From MedAcidi-G1 sp000817085 (GTDB lineage: Bacteria; Actinomycetota; Acidimicrobiia; Acidimicrobiales; MedAcidi-G1): DNA of 64,000 nucleotides. Every line of letters begins with the position of its first letter. Positions within the stretch are counted from its first letter, which is position 1. Both the position numbers and the translations under genes were made by a program. Below, piece after piece: positions 49,767-59,700 of the stretch. The notes under the pieces are model-generated. The model ran no database searches. It saw only the letters and a program-made list of their open reading frames with translations, and had not been told where the DNA came from. Location of the stretch: the NCBI GenBank assembly GCA_045568635.1, contig JBJLAO010000003.1, positions 62,001-126,000 on the forward strand, written 5' to 3'.

Positions 49767-51071
49767 ATGACTGAAAAATTATCTATCACACCTGCTTCCG
49801 GCCGTCTAGGAGTTCTGACTCCTGGGCTGGGTGCAGTAGCAACAACTTTTATCGCTGGCGTTATTGCAGCTCGGCAAGGACTTGCAGCTCCAATTGGATC
49901 GGTGAGCCAAATGGCTCATATACGACTCGGGAAACGTGGTGAGGGACGCAATCCATTGATACGCGATTTCGTTCCTTTAGCCAGTCTCGATGATCTGGTT
50001 TTCGGCGGATGGGATCCGATTTCCTCAAATGTTCTTGAGGCAGCCCGAACATGTGGAGTTCTTGATGAAAAAGATATTGCACCAGTTTCATCTGAACTCG
50101 AGGCAATAGTCGCGATGGATGCAGTCTTCGACAACCGTTGGGTTAAAAACTTAGACGGCAAGAGAGTTAAAAACTTAGATTCTAAATGGGATCAAGCTCA
50201 AGCTCTGATCGCAGACATTGAAAAATTTCGTGTCGATAACGAATGTGACAGATTAGTAATGGTGTGGTGTGGCTCTACCGAAGCCTTTCAGGAAGCAAGT
50301 TCGGTACATGAAAGCGTTGATTCATTTGAAGAAGGACTCAAATCAAATGATGAGAATATCTCACCAAGCCAAATATATGCTTACGCTGCAATTATGAGCG
50401 GCGTGCCTTTTGCTAATGGTGCACCAAATCTTGCATTAGATATCCCGTGCATGGTTGAGTTGGCAAAAAGTAGAGGCGTTCCTGTAGCCGGAAAAGATTT
50501 CAAAACAGGTCAGACTCTAATGAAAACACTTCTTGCTCCGGGTCTTAAAGCAAGAATGCTGGGCTTAAGAGGTTGGTTCTCAACAAATATTCTTGGGAAC
50601 AGAGACGGGGAGGTTTTAGACGATCCAGACAACTTCAAAACTAAAGAAGTTTCAAAACTAGGTGTCCTTGACACGATTCTGCAGCCCGATTCATATCCGG
50701 AACTATACGGCAATATAGATCACGTAGTTCGAATCAACTATTACCCCCCGAGAGGTGATAACAAAGAAGGTTGGGACAATATTGATATCTTCGGTTGGCT
50801 TGGTTATCCGATGCAAATCAAAGTCGATTTTCTTTGCCGTGACTCTATTCTGGCTGCTCCAATTGTTCTCGACTTAGCTCTTTTTCTTGATTTGGCGGCA
50901 CGGGCTGATCAATCCGGTGTTCAAGAATGGTTGTCTTTCTACCTAAAAGCCCCTCAAGCCTCCTCGGATGCGGGACCAGAGCATGACATTTTCATTCAAC
51001 AAACAAAGTTAAAAAACACTCTAAGAGAATGGATGGGTGAAGAACCTGTAACTCATTCAGAGGCAGGTTAG
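49767..51071 (+). CDS. ino1: Myo-inositol-1-phosphate synthase
   Basis: 434 residues. It makes inositol 1-phosphate from glucose 6-phosphate with NAD+. Family features: an N-terminal Rossmann motif (GVLTPGLGAVATTFIAGV), APIGSVSQMAHIRLGKR, NGAPNLALDIPCMVELA, VAGKDFKTGQTLMKTLLAPGLKAR and GNRDGEVLDDPDNFKTKEVSK. These match the long bacterial form of the enzyme. Inositol is used for phosphatidylinositol and mycothiol-type thiols in actinobacteria. A near-repeat of VKNLD (126-138) lies in a loop. Possibly leaderless. Its stop is 1 base from the acyl-CoA synthetase stop, tail to tail. Confidence 0.88.
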   Translation: MTEKLSITPASGRLGVLTPGLGAVATTFIAGVIAARQGLAAPIGSVSQMAHIRLGKRGEGRNPLIRDFVPLASLDDLVFGGWDPISSNVLEAARTCGVLDEKDIAPVSSELEAIVAMDAVFDNRWVKNLDGKRVKNLDSKWDQAQALIADIEKFRVDNECDRLVMVWCGSTEAFQEASSVHESVDSFEEGLKSNDENISPSQIYAYAAIMSGVPFANGAPNLALDIPCMVELAKSRGVPVAGKDFKTGQTLMKTLLAPGLKARMLGLRGWFSTNILGNRDGEVLDDPDNFKTKEVSKLGVLDTILQPDSYPELYGNIDHVVRINYYPPRGDNKEGWDNIDIFGWLGYPMQIKVDFLCRDSILAAPIVLDLALFLDLAARADQSGVQEWLSFYLKAPQASSDAGPEHDIFIQQTKLKNTLREWMGEEPVTHSEAG

Positions 51072-51072
51072 A

Positions 51073-52641
51073 TCAGATACGTGTTTCTTTATCCGACCAA
51101 TACTGATCTTTAAGAATACGTTTGTATAACTTTCCAGTTGGATGTCTTGGTAATTCTTCTTTAAAATCAATACTTCTAGGACATTTAAGGTCTGCCAAGT
51201 GAGAACGACAGTAAGCAATTAGCTCTCTCTCCAAAGCAGGTTCTGCTTTCTTTGGATCAACCAATTGCACTACTGCTTTTACCTCTTCGCCAAATTCCTC
51301 ATTTGGCACTCCTATTACCGCAACGTCATAAACAGCAGGATGCATGGTCAATATATTTTCTGCTTCTTGAGGATAAATATTGACACCCCCGGAGATGATC
51401 ATATGAGCTTTTCGGTCAGTTAGATAGAGAAAACCTTCTTCGTCAACGCGTCCTATATCTCCTAAAGTACTTAAATCTTCTCCCATTCGTGACTCTGCTG
51501 TTTTCCCCGGGTCATTGTGATACTCGAATCTTGAATCACTCCGAAAATAAATATTCCCTTCTTCTCCATGCGGAATTTCATTGCCATCGTCATCAACAAT
51601 CACAAGTTCACCTAGTAAAGATTTGCCAACTGATCCCTGGTGATTAATCCAATCCTCTGAGTTGATGTAAGTAAAACCGTTACCTTCTGTGCCTGCGTAG
51701 TACTCGTGCAATATCGGTCCCCACCAATCAATCATTTGCTTCTTTACCTCTATGGGACAAGGAGCGGCAGCATGTATAACTGTCTTCAGAGAGGTCGTAT
51801 CATACTTTTCACGAACTTCTTGTGGAAGTTTCAACATCCTGACAAACATTGTGGGCACCCATTGGCTTGCTGTTACATCATTGGATTGGATCGCAGATAA
51901 TGCTCCCTCAGGATCAAATTTTTCCATAACTATAACTGTTGCACCGATACGGTGTGCCGCCATGCAAAATCTGAGAGGAGCAGCATGATATAACGGAGCC
52001 GGAGAAAGATAAACAGCATCACTTTCAATTCCGAACACTGCTCTAAACAACATTGCTTGAGCTGATGGGCTTCCTAGTGGAACATTTGGAGCCTGGACTT
52101 TTACACCTTTGGGAAGACCTGTGGTGCCAGACGAATAAAGCATGTCTTGACCTTCTACTCTGTCAAGTTGCGGTTCTTTAGATGAACTTTCTATAGCATC
52201 TTCAAAGGATGCGTATCCGTTCATCGCACCTCCGATAACAAACTTATCTTTGACACTTGTATCTAAAAAATCTAGTAGCTCGGCTGTATCTCTGTTTCCC
52301 ACGGACGTCACAAAAACTCTTGCTCCACAATCTTTAACTATGTAACTCATTTCTTCTTCAGTAAGGCGCGAACTTATTGCCGTGTAATACAAGCCCGCAT
52401 AATGGGCTCCCCATGCCAAAGGCAAAAAGTCAATAGTGTTTTCTAAACAAAAAGCAATGTGGTCCCCTGGCTGTAAACCCAAGCCGACAAAAAGGTTAGA
52501 TATACGGTTAGCTTTTTCATCCAATTCCAAATACGTCATCTTTTCGCCTGATCCAACCATTAGGACTGCTACTCGGTCAGGTTGACTTATTGCCCAAGTT
52601 CCAGGGAACTCAAGCTGTTGTTGATCATTATTATTTCCCAT
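51073..52641 (-). CDS. Acyl-CoA synthetase (AMP-forming), fatty-acid type
   Basis: 522 residues, an ANL superfamily adenylating enzyme. Motifs: the P loop YSSGTTGLPKGV, EYYAGTEGNGFTYI (A5-like), the hinge TLGDIGRVDEEGFLYLTDRKAHMIISGGVNIYPQEAE, and the C-terminal catalytic Lys in PTGKLYKRIL. It activates a carboxylic acid to its CoA thioester; the chain length or identity is unclear. The region PLYHAAPLRFCMAAHRIGATV is typical of medium or branched-acid members. Convergent with ino1 and divergent from the CitE-like gene with a spacer of about 80 bases. Confidence 0.9.
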   Translation of the reverse strand: MGNNNDQQQLEFPGTWAISQPDRVAVLMVGSGEKMTYLELDEKANRISNLFVGLGLQPGDHIAFCLENTIDFLPLAWGAHYAGLYYTAISSRLTEEEMSYIVKDCGARVFVTSVGNRDTAELLDFLDTSVKDKFVIGGAMNGYASFEDAIESSSKEPQLDRVEGQDMLYSSGTTGLPKGVKVQAPNVPLGSPSAQAMLFRAVFGIESDAVYLSPAPLYHAAPLRFCMAAHRIGATVIVMEKFDPEGALSAIQSNDVTASQWVPTMFVRMLKLPQEVREKYDTTSLKTVIHAAAPCPIEVKKQMIDWWGPILHEYYAGTEGNGFTYINSEDWINHQGSVGKSLLGELVIVDDDGNEIPHGEEGNIYFRSDSRFEYHNDPGKTAESRMGEDLSTLGDIGRVDEEGFLYLTDRKAHMIISGGVNIYPQEAENILTMHPAVYDVAVIGVPNEEFGEEVKAVVQLVDPKKAEPALERELIAYCRSHLADLKCPRSIDFKEELPRHPTGKLYKRILKDQYWSDKETRI

Positions 52642-52723
52642 ACCTCAAAGGTAATGGAAGATAATCTGATGAATAAAGTCGAAGTTCTTAAGCAAGATGG
52701 ACTTTTTAACGTCAGACTGTGTT

Positions 52724-53596
52724 ATGGGGAATTTGTCTTTTCCGGAGCAAGTATTCAAAAGTCTCTTATTCGCGCCTGGAAATAAGGTTGACATTCTGTC
52801 TAAATTGCCACGAAGTTCTCCTGATGCATCAATAATTGATCTGGAAGATTCTGTTCCAACAGATGAAAAAACTAATGCACGTGAAACTGCTAGAGCAACG
52901 ATCCCTGAATTAAAAGAAAACGCTACGAAAATGGGTTTATTCGTGAGAGTAAATGCCTTCGGAACAAAACATTTTGCCGAAGATTTATCAATTGCAATTT
53001 CGGATGACCTGACAGGAATAATCGTTCCAAAAATCTCTTCCAAAGAAGAGGCTGATCAGATCTCAAAATCACTTTCTGACTTTGGATTCGGGAACCTCCC
53101 AGTTATGGCAGGTTTAGAAACTGTTTCTGGTTTGATTCATGCTTTGGAAATCGCAAAACATCCACAAATAAAATGGTGCTATTTCGGAGCCGAGGATTAT
53201 GTAGCTGACCTAGGCGGAGTTAGAAGAGTTGATAATCGTGAAGTACTTTTAGCTCGTTCACAGATGTCTCAAGCAACACGGCTAGGAGGGATTCACGCCA
53301 TCGATATGGTTGTATCTGACTTTAAAGATGAAAGAAGATTTCTTGAAGAGGCTTCTGAGGCTAGATCATTAGGTTTCACTGGCAAATTGTGCATACATCC
53401 AGATCAGGTGAGTCTTGCTAATAAAGCTTTTCAACCTACAGAAGAAGAGTTTGCATGGGCAGAAGAAGTGATAAAAGAATTTGAAAAAGCGGTTAAAAGA
53501 GGCGAAGCCTCGATAGCAATTGGAAGTGAAATGGTCGATGAGCCCATTTATAAAAGAGCTCAAACAATCATAAGAATGTGCACTAATAGTGCTTAG
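52724..53596 (+). CDS. CitE-like CoA-ester lyase (HpcH/HpaI aldolase family)
   Basis: About 290 residues. Family features: SLLFAPGNKVDILSKLP, DLEDSVPTDEKTNARETARATI (metal Asp/Glu), VRVNAF, IIVPKISSKEEADQI, VMAGLETVSGLIHALEIA, CYFGAEDYVADLGGVRR and GKLCIHPDQVSLANKAF. These proteins cleave or form malyl-CoA, citramalyl-CoA or related hydroxyacyl-CoA. The short length fits the CLYBL-like citramalyl-CoA lyase type rather than the longer Mcl. With the Mct/Mch-like genes at 6519-8749 it could complete propionyl-CoA/glyoxylate conversion. ATG 52724 is preferred because the family starts here; an in-frame ATG 52697 adds nine residues. Confidence 0.8.
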   Translation: MGNLSFPEQVFKSLLFAPGNKVDILSKLPRSSPDASIIDLEDSVPTDEKTNARETARATIPELKENATKMGLFVRVNAFGTKHFAEDLSIAISDDLTGIIVPKISSKEEADQISKSLSDFGFGNLPVMAGLETVSGLIHALEIAKHPQIKWCYFGAEDYVADLGGVRRVDNREVLLARSQMSQATRLGGIHAIDMVVSDFKDERRFLEEASEARSLGFTGKLCIHPDQVSLANKAFQPTEEEFAWAEEVIKEFEKAVKRGEASIAIGSEMVDEPIYKRAQTIIRMCTNSA

Positions 53597-53604
53597 GAGA
53601 TTAT

Positions 53605-54549
53605 GTGCCGAACTTAGTTCCTGAAGGAGAAGCTTTCTACGGAATACAACTACCAATTCAAACTTTGACCCAAACTTTGGTAGATCCTTGGGAAAAAGAA
53701 GCAGGGCCTGATGAGCTAGTCATGGTCGCGCAAGCAGCCGAGTCATCTGGTCTCGACTTTGTAGGTGTATGCGATCACGTAGCTATTCCAAACGACGATT
53801 ACTCAGCTCACATGACAACAACCTGGTTCGACCCAATCGCAACTCTTTCTTGGGTGGGAGCAAACACAGAAAAAATTAACCTTCTTTCTGTAGTTTGGAT
53901 TGCTGCATACCGTCACCCTCTTTTATCAGCAAGTTCATTTGGAACACTGGCTCACCTTTCCAATGGACGCGTTGTTTTGGGTTTAGGGGCTGGCCATGTC
54001 AAAGGAGAATTTGAAGCTCTTAACATCGATTTTTCGAAACGTGGATCAATATTAGATGAAAGCATTGACGCTATAAAAGCTGCTTTCGTGAATGACTACG
54101 CAACACATGAAGGAACCCATTTCAGTTTTACATCTGTTGGAGTCGGGCCAAAGCCTCCAACGAACGACCTTCCAATATGGATTGGTGGTTCAGGCCCTGC
54201 CGCATGGCGTCGCGTTGGGAAAAGAGGTGATGGGTATATACCTATGGGTAATGCGAGAGATCAGTACAAAGAAATAATTGAAACGATCCATCAAACAGCG
54301 AATGAATCGGGGCGAGAGAACGCTAATTTTGATATTGGAATAATGCCTCCATGGTCCTACATAGGCGACCCACCTGATGATCTACCTCCGGCGGGATTAA
54401 CAGGTGCACCTGAAAAAATTGCTGAACACCTCAGAGCTGATCGTGATGCGGGGGCGAATGTTTTTCATCTTAAATTTCGCAGTCGCACTCTTGAGGAATA
54501 TATTGAACAGTTAGAAATTTTCGGTGAAGAAGTAAGACCTTTGCTTTAG
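53605..54549 (+). CDS. LLM-class F420-dependent oxidoreductase
   Basis: 314 residues, luciferase-like monooxygenase TIM barrel. Visible: GIQLPIQTLTQTLVDPWE, VGVCDHVAIPNDDYS, DPIATLSWVGANTEKINLLSVVWIAAYRHPLLSASSFGTLAHLSNGRVVLGLGAGHVKGEFEALNID and WIGGSGPAAWRRVGKRGDGYIPMG. These are usual for actinobacterial F420 enzymes, which reduce or oxidise diverse substrates. GTG start with AGGAGA about 5 bases upstream. It follows the CitE-like gene by 8 bases, so they form one operon. Confidence 0.85.
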   Translation: MPNLVPEGEAFYGIQLPIQTLTQTLVDPWEKEAGPDELVMVAQAAESSGLDFVGVCDHVAIPNDDYSAHMTTTWFDPIATLSWVGANTEKINLLSVVWIAAYRHPLLSASSFGTLAHLSNGRVVLGLGAGHVKGEFEALNIDFSKRGSILDESIDAIKAAFVNDYATHEGTHFSFTSVGVGPKPPTNDLPIWIGGSGPAAWRRVGKRGDGYIPMGNARDQYKEIIETIHQTANESGRENANFDIGIMPPWSYIGDPPDDLPPAGLTGAPEKIAEHLRADRDAGANVFHLKFRSRTLEEYIEQLEIFGEEVRPLL

Positions 54550-54585
54550 AGTCAACTTAGAAGATAAAAGATTTGAGCATATAAA

Positions 54586-55137
54586 ATGAAAGAAATCGAT
54601 GAAAAAACTCAGCAAGCTTTACTGCTTTTTAATAGACGAGCTGAAGCTGCAGAAAAAGAAGTAGAAGCTGCCAACAGATTAAAAAAAGCTGAAAAAACCA
54701 AAGATGAAGCTGTAGCTGCACTTCAAAAAGCTAAAGACGGTGGATCTGATCCCGAAGTAATAGCTGAGGCCGAATCTTCATGGAGAAATGCATTAGACAC
54801 TTGGCAAAAACTAAGAGATGGTGAATATGTAGAAGAAACACCAGAAGAAACACCAGAAGAAACACCAGAAGAAACACCAGAAGAAACACCAGAAGAAACA
54901 CCAGAAGAAACACCAGAAGAAACACCAGAAGAAACACCAGAAGAAACAAAAGAAGAAACACCAGAAGAAACACCAGAAGAAACACCAGAAGAAACACCAG
55001 AAGAAACACCAGAAGAAACACCAGAAGAAACACCAGAAGAAACACCAGAAGAAACACCAGAAGAAACACCAGAAGAAACACCAGAAGAAACACCAGAAGA
55101 AACACCAGAAGAAACACCAGAAGAAACAAAAGATTAA
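54586..55137 (+). CDS. Coiled-coil protein with 25 EET(P/K) repeats, unknown function
   Basis: 183 residues. Residues 1-82 are a charged helical region (ALLLFNRRAEAAEKEVEAAN, AEKTKDEAVAALQKAKD) that can form a coiled coil. Residues 83-182 are 25 tandem four-residue units, EETP except two EETK (units 10 and 25), then a final D. The tail is very acidic and probably disordered. No signal peptide or membrane helix, so it seems cytoplasmic. At the DNA level units are almost identical, so the array expanded recently. Function unknown. On the same strand as the F420 oxidoreductase (36-base gap) and the acyl-CoA synthetase (14-base gap). Confidence 0.7.
   Translation: MKEIDEKTQQALLLFNRRAEAAEKEVEAANRLKKAEKTKDEAVAALQKAKDGGSDPEVIAEAESSWRNALDTWQKLRDGEYVEETPEETPEETPEETPEETPEETPEETPEETPEETPEETKEETPEETPEETPEETPEETPEETPEETPEETPEETPEETPEETPEETPEETPEETPEETKD
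54832..55131 (+). repeat. Tandem repeat, 25 copies of a 12-bp unit
   Basis: Unit GAAGAAACACCA, 25 copies in frame. All are identical except that CCA is AAA after units 10 and 25 (54949-54951 and 55129-55131). The near-perfect identity and the in-frame unit of four codons suggest slippage-driven length variation that never breaks the reading frame. It is not CRISPR: no spacers. Confidence 0.97.
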
Positions 55138-55151
55138 ACGAAGTCTGAATC

Positions 55152-56726
55152 TTGACTACCATCCCAGATCTCATCGAAAATGCTGTAAAAAAATTTCAAG
55201 ATCAGGAAGCTGTCGTAGATGAAAATTTAAGATGGACTTTTAAGGAGTATGGCGAACAGATAAATTCGGCTACCAAAGCTTTTATAAGCAAAGGAATTAA
55301 ACCCGGGGATCGTATAGCCATATGGGCTCCAAATGCCGCAGAGTGGCCGGTTGCAGCTCTGGGGGCCCATTGTGCAGGTGCAGTATTGGTTCCTATCAAT
55401 ACACGGTTCAAAGGTGAGGAAGCCAGTTACATATTAAGTCGCACATCGGCGAAAATTCTTTTTACTGTTACTGATTTTCTTGATACCAACTATGTGGACT
55501 TACTGGAAAATAAAATCAGCCAACTGGATCTAGAGGAGATTGTAGTCTTTAAAGGCTCTACTCCAAGCAACTGCACAACTTGGAAAGAATTTATTAGTAG
55601 TGGTAATTCAATAGCTGAAATAGATCGGAAAAATCGTTCTAATGCAGTCACCGATAATGACCTCTGCCACATTCTTTTTACTTCTGGTACTACTGGAGAA
55701 CCAAAAGGTGCAATGCTTGAACATGCAGCGGTATGTCGCTCATATCAAACATGGTGTGAAGTTATAGGTTTAACTTCAACCGATCGTTACTTGGTAATAA
55801 ACCCTTTTTTCCACACCTTCGGACTTAACGCTGGAATTTTAGCTTGTCTTATGACTGGGGCTACTCTCATACCGCATCCCGTTTTCGACGTCCCCTCTGT
55901 CATGAAACGGATACCGGAAGAAAAAATCACAATGTTGCCTGGAGCTCCTACTATCTATCAAACTATTCTTAATCACCCTGAACTAGAAAATTTTGATATG
56001 TCTAGCCTCCGGTTAGCTGTAACAGGGGCTGCGACAATTCCGGTCGAAATGATACATGGGATGAGGAGGGAACTTGGTTTTGAAACTGTTGTAACTGGAT
56101 ATGGCCTAACTGAAGCCTCTGGAATTGCAACCATGTGTCGACATGATGATGATCCGGAGATAATCGCAAAAACTTCTGGAAGAGCAATAGATGGAGTCGA
56201 AGTTCTTGTAGTGGATGAAAACGGATCAGAAACCCAAGCTGGCGAACCAGGTGAAGTCGTTATCCGCGGCTACAACATTATGAGAGGTTATTTGGATGAT
56301 CCAGAACGAACCGCCGAAACCATCGATCAAAACGGATGGCTTCATACAGGCGATATAGGAATCATGGACCAAAATGGGTATCTAGATATCACAGATCGTA
56401 AAAAAGACATGATTATTACCGGTGGTTTTAACGTCTATCCCGCTGAAGTAGAGAACTCACTAATGAGCCATCCTGAAATAGGCCAAATAGCCATCGTAGG
56501 CGCACCTGACGAACGGTTGGGAGAGATAGCAGTCGCTTTCGTTGTCCCCACCAAACAAACTGCTCCTACAGAGGAGGGTATAATTAACTGGGCTCGGGAA
56601 CGCATCGCTAATTTCAAAGTTCCTAGACAGATAATCTTTATGAGTGATTTACCCACTAATGCAAGTGGAAAAGTTCTTAAATTTGAATTACGCGAAAGTA
56701 TTAATAGCTCAAAACAAGTCGACTAG
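55152..56726 (+). CDS. Acyl-CoA synthetase (AMP-forming), FadD3/FadD-like
   Basis: 524 residues of the ANL family. Motifs: P loop HILFTSGTTGEPKGAMLEH, NPFFHTFGLNAGILACLMTGAT, VVTGYGLTEASGIATMCRHDD, the hinge LHTGDIGIMDQNGYLDITDRKKDMIITGGFNVYPAEVE, and NASGKVLKFELRE (catalytic Lys). The opening (PDLIENAVKKFQDQEAVVD) is normal. Activates a fatty or aromatic acid with CoA; substrate unknown. TTG start, 14 bases after the repeat protein gene. A second such enzyme lies at 51073. Confidence 0.9.
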   Translation: MTTIPDLIENAVKKFQDQEAVVDENLRWTFKEYGEQINSATKAFISKGIKPGDRIAIWAPNAAEWPVAALGAHCAGAVLVPINTRFKGEEASYILSRTSAKILFTVTDFLDTNYVDLLENKISQLDLEEIVVFKGSTPSNCTTWKEFISSGNSIAEIDRKNRSNAVTDNDLCHILFTSGTTGEPKGAMLEHAAVCRSYQTWCEVIGLTSTDRYLVINPFFHTFGLNAGILACLMTGATLIPHPVFDVPSVMKRIPEEKITMLPGAPTIYQTILNHPELENFDMSSLRLAVTGAATIPVEMIHGMRRELGFETVVTGYGLTEASGIATMCRHDDDPEIIAKTSGRAIDGVEVLVVDENGSETQAGEPGEVVIRGYNIMRGYLDDPERTAETIDQNGWLHTGDIGIMDQNGYLDITDRKKDMIITGGFNVYPAEVENSLMSHPEIGQIAIVGAPDERLGEIAVAFVVPTKQTAPTEEGIINWARERIANFKVPRQIIFMSDLPTNASGKVLKFELRESINSSKQVD

Positions 56727-56777
56727 ACATACTTCCGATCAACTATCCTTAAACAGATAATCTCTTAAAGAACAACT

Positions 56778-59700
56778 ATGACTAAAGAACGACCGTATCC
56801 CGATGTCGGGAAAGCTGATTTTCCAAATCTAGAAGAAAAAATTCTAGATAAATGGGGAAAAGAAAACACCTTTCAAGTGTCTGTCGACAGCAAACCTAAA
56901 GAGTCAGAATTTGTATTTTACGATGGCCCGCCTTTTGCCAACGGTCTTCCACACCATGGCCACCTTCTAACCGGCTACGTAAAAGACGTAGTTCCTAGAT
57001 TCCAAACTATGAAGGGTAAAAAAGTAGAAAGGCGATTCGGTTGGGACTGTCATGGCTTGCCCGCAGAAATGGAAGTGGAAAAGGAACTTAAGGTTTCCGG
57101 ACGAAGTGAAATTACTGAATACGGCATAGACAAATTCAATGAGCGCTGTGAGGAGTCGGTTCTTCGTTTTACAGAAGAATGGGAAAAAACTGTAATTAGA
57201 CAAGCCAGATGGGTTGATTTTGAAAACGACTACAAAACTATGGATCCTTCTTACATGGAATCGGTCATGTGGGCTTTCAAGCAACTGTGGGAAAAAGATT
57301 TAATCTACGAAGCATTCCGTGTGATGCCATATTCATGGGGAGCGGAAACACCACTTTCGAATTTTGAAATCAGACTAGATGACGCCACGCGACCGAGACA
57401 GGACCCTGCTGTAACTGTAGCTTTCGATTTGGATACTAAAGAAAACGAATCAGACAGAATTCGTTTACTTGCTTGGACAACTACCCCCTGGACGCTCCCT
57501 TCTAATCTTGCCCTAGCCGTTGGAGCAGAAATTGAATACTCAAAAAAGAAAGACTCTGACGGAACAATCTGGATTATTGCTAAAAATGCTCTAGGCCGTT
57601 ATGAAGAGCAACTCTCGAAAATGGAAGACCTTGGAGTCATTTCAGGCTCTGAGCTCATAGGGAAAAGCTACAAACCTTTATTTGATTTCTTCGACTATCG
57701 GACTGATGCATTTAAAGTTCTAGAAGCTGACTGGATAGATGATCAAGAGGGCACAGGAATAGTGCACATGGCTCCAGGTTTTGGTGAAGACGATCAGATC
57801 CTTTGCGAAGCTAACGATATTCATATAGGTGACGTAGTCCCTGTAGACGATCAAGGGTGCTACACCGAAGAAGTAAAAAACTGGATGGGAATGAACGTTT
57901 TTGATGCCAATTCAGAAATAATCTCCGCCCTGAAAAACAGTGGACAATTGATTCGTCACGACAGCTATGAACATAACTATCCACACTGTTGGAGAACAGA
58001 TACACCAATAATTTATAAGGCAATTTCTTCTTGGTACGTAAAGGTAACGGATCTGACCGATCAGCTTCTTGCTAACAATCAGTCAATCAACTGGATCCCT
58101 GGACATGTCCAAAACGGAAGATTTGGAATGTGGTTAGAAGGAGCACGAGACTGGTCAATAAGCAGAAATAGATTCTGGGGTTCCCCAATCCCGGTATGGA
58201 AAAGTGATGATTCTGAGTACCCGAGAGTTGATGTTTACGGGAGTATTGATGAAATAGAAAAAGATTTTGGTGTAAGGCCAGACAACCTTCATAGACCTTT
58301 CATCGACAAACTCACTAGACCTAACCCTGATGACCCAACTGGAAAATCTTTAATGCGTCGTGTGCCAGAAGTTCTTGATTGCTGGTTTGAATCAGGATCA
58401 ATGCCTTTCGCTCAAGTTCATTATCCCTTCGAAAACAAGAGATGGTTCGATGAACATTTCCCGGCTGATTTCATTGTTGAGTACATAAATCAAACAAGGG
58501 GTTGGTTCTACACTCTCCATGTACTAGCGACAGCTCTATTTGATAGACCTGCTTTTCAGAATGTGATCTGCCATGGAATTCTTTTAGCAGAAGACGGGGC
58601 AAAACTCTCAAAAAAATTAAGAAACTACACGGAACCAAATGAAATTTTTGTCAAACAAGGCTCAGATGCTCTCCGCTGGTACCTAATGTCAGCAAACATT
58701 GTAAGGGGTGGAGACTCGCGCATAAGCGATAATGGAATAGATGATGTAGTGCGCCATGTCTTGTTGCCAATCTGGAATGCTTACAGTTTTTTTACCCTCT
58801 ACGCAAATGTTGATGGATATAAAGCAAAATTCAGAACAGAGTCTGAACACTTATTAGACCGTTACCTTCTGGCCAAAACAAGACAATTAGTCGAAGCTGT
58901 CGATAGCAAAATGGAATCATACGACCTGCCAGGTGCAACTGAATCGATACAAGGATTTATAGATGCATTGAACAATTGGTATATAAGACGAAGTAGGGAC
59001 AGATTTTGGGAAAAAAGAACAAAAGAAAACGAAAAGGAAAAGGAGGATGCCTACGACACTCTTTACACAGTTCTAAAAATTTTTTCTCAAGTATCAGCTC
59101 CATTCTTACCAATGCTCATGGAAGAGATTCACACCGGATTGACCGGGGAACCGAGTGTTCATTTAACCGATTGGCCAGATCCTGAAATTCTTCCTGAAGA
59201 TGAAGCATTAGTAGCAAATATGGATCGTATCCGTGACGCAGCGTCAACAGCCTTGAGGCTCAGAGAGGATGAGGGGATTCGCGTACGGCTACCTTTGGCA
59301 TCAATGGTCATAGCGGGACCTGGAAGTAGTTCATTAAGTAACTTTCTTGAACTGCTCACAGACGAAGTAAATGTTAAAAAAATAGAGCTAACCGAAAACT
59401 TAAAAGAATACGCAACGTACAGTCTGCAACCTAACGGTTCTTTACTAGGACCTAGATTAGGCAAGAAGGTTCAGTCAGTTTTTACAGCCGCTAAGAATGG
59501 AAACTGGGAACTAAATAACGATGGGACCGCTAAAGTCGACGATGTTTTACTAAGTGAGGAAGAGTTCGAGTTAGGACTACAACCTCATGAAGGTATTACT
59601 GCAGCAACTTTAAATTCTGGTGATGCAATAATAATTTTGGACACTGAAATAACTGAGGATCTCTCTAAAGAGGGAATTGCTCGAGATGTCATCAGACAAG

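Noticed and set aside
54832..55131. CRISPR-like array
   Set aside because: The units are contiguous with no spacers and stay in one reading frame.
54731..55174. Minus-strand frame of repeated LLVF residues opposite the EETP repeats
   Set aside because: It is the shadow of the 12-bp repeat on the other strand. It has no start context, and its hydrophobic pattern is only the complement of GAAGAAACACCA.
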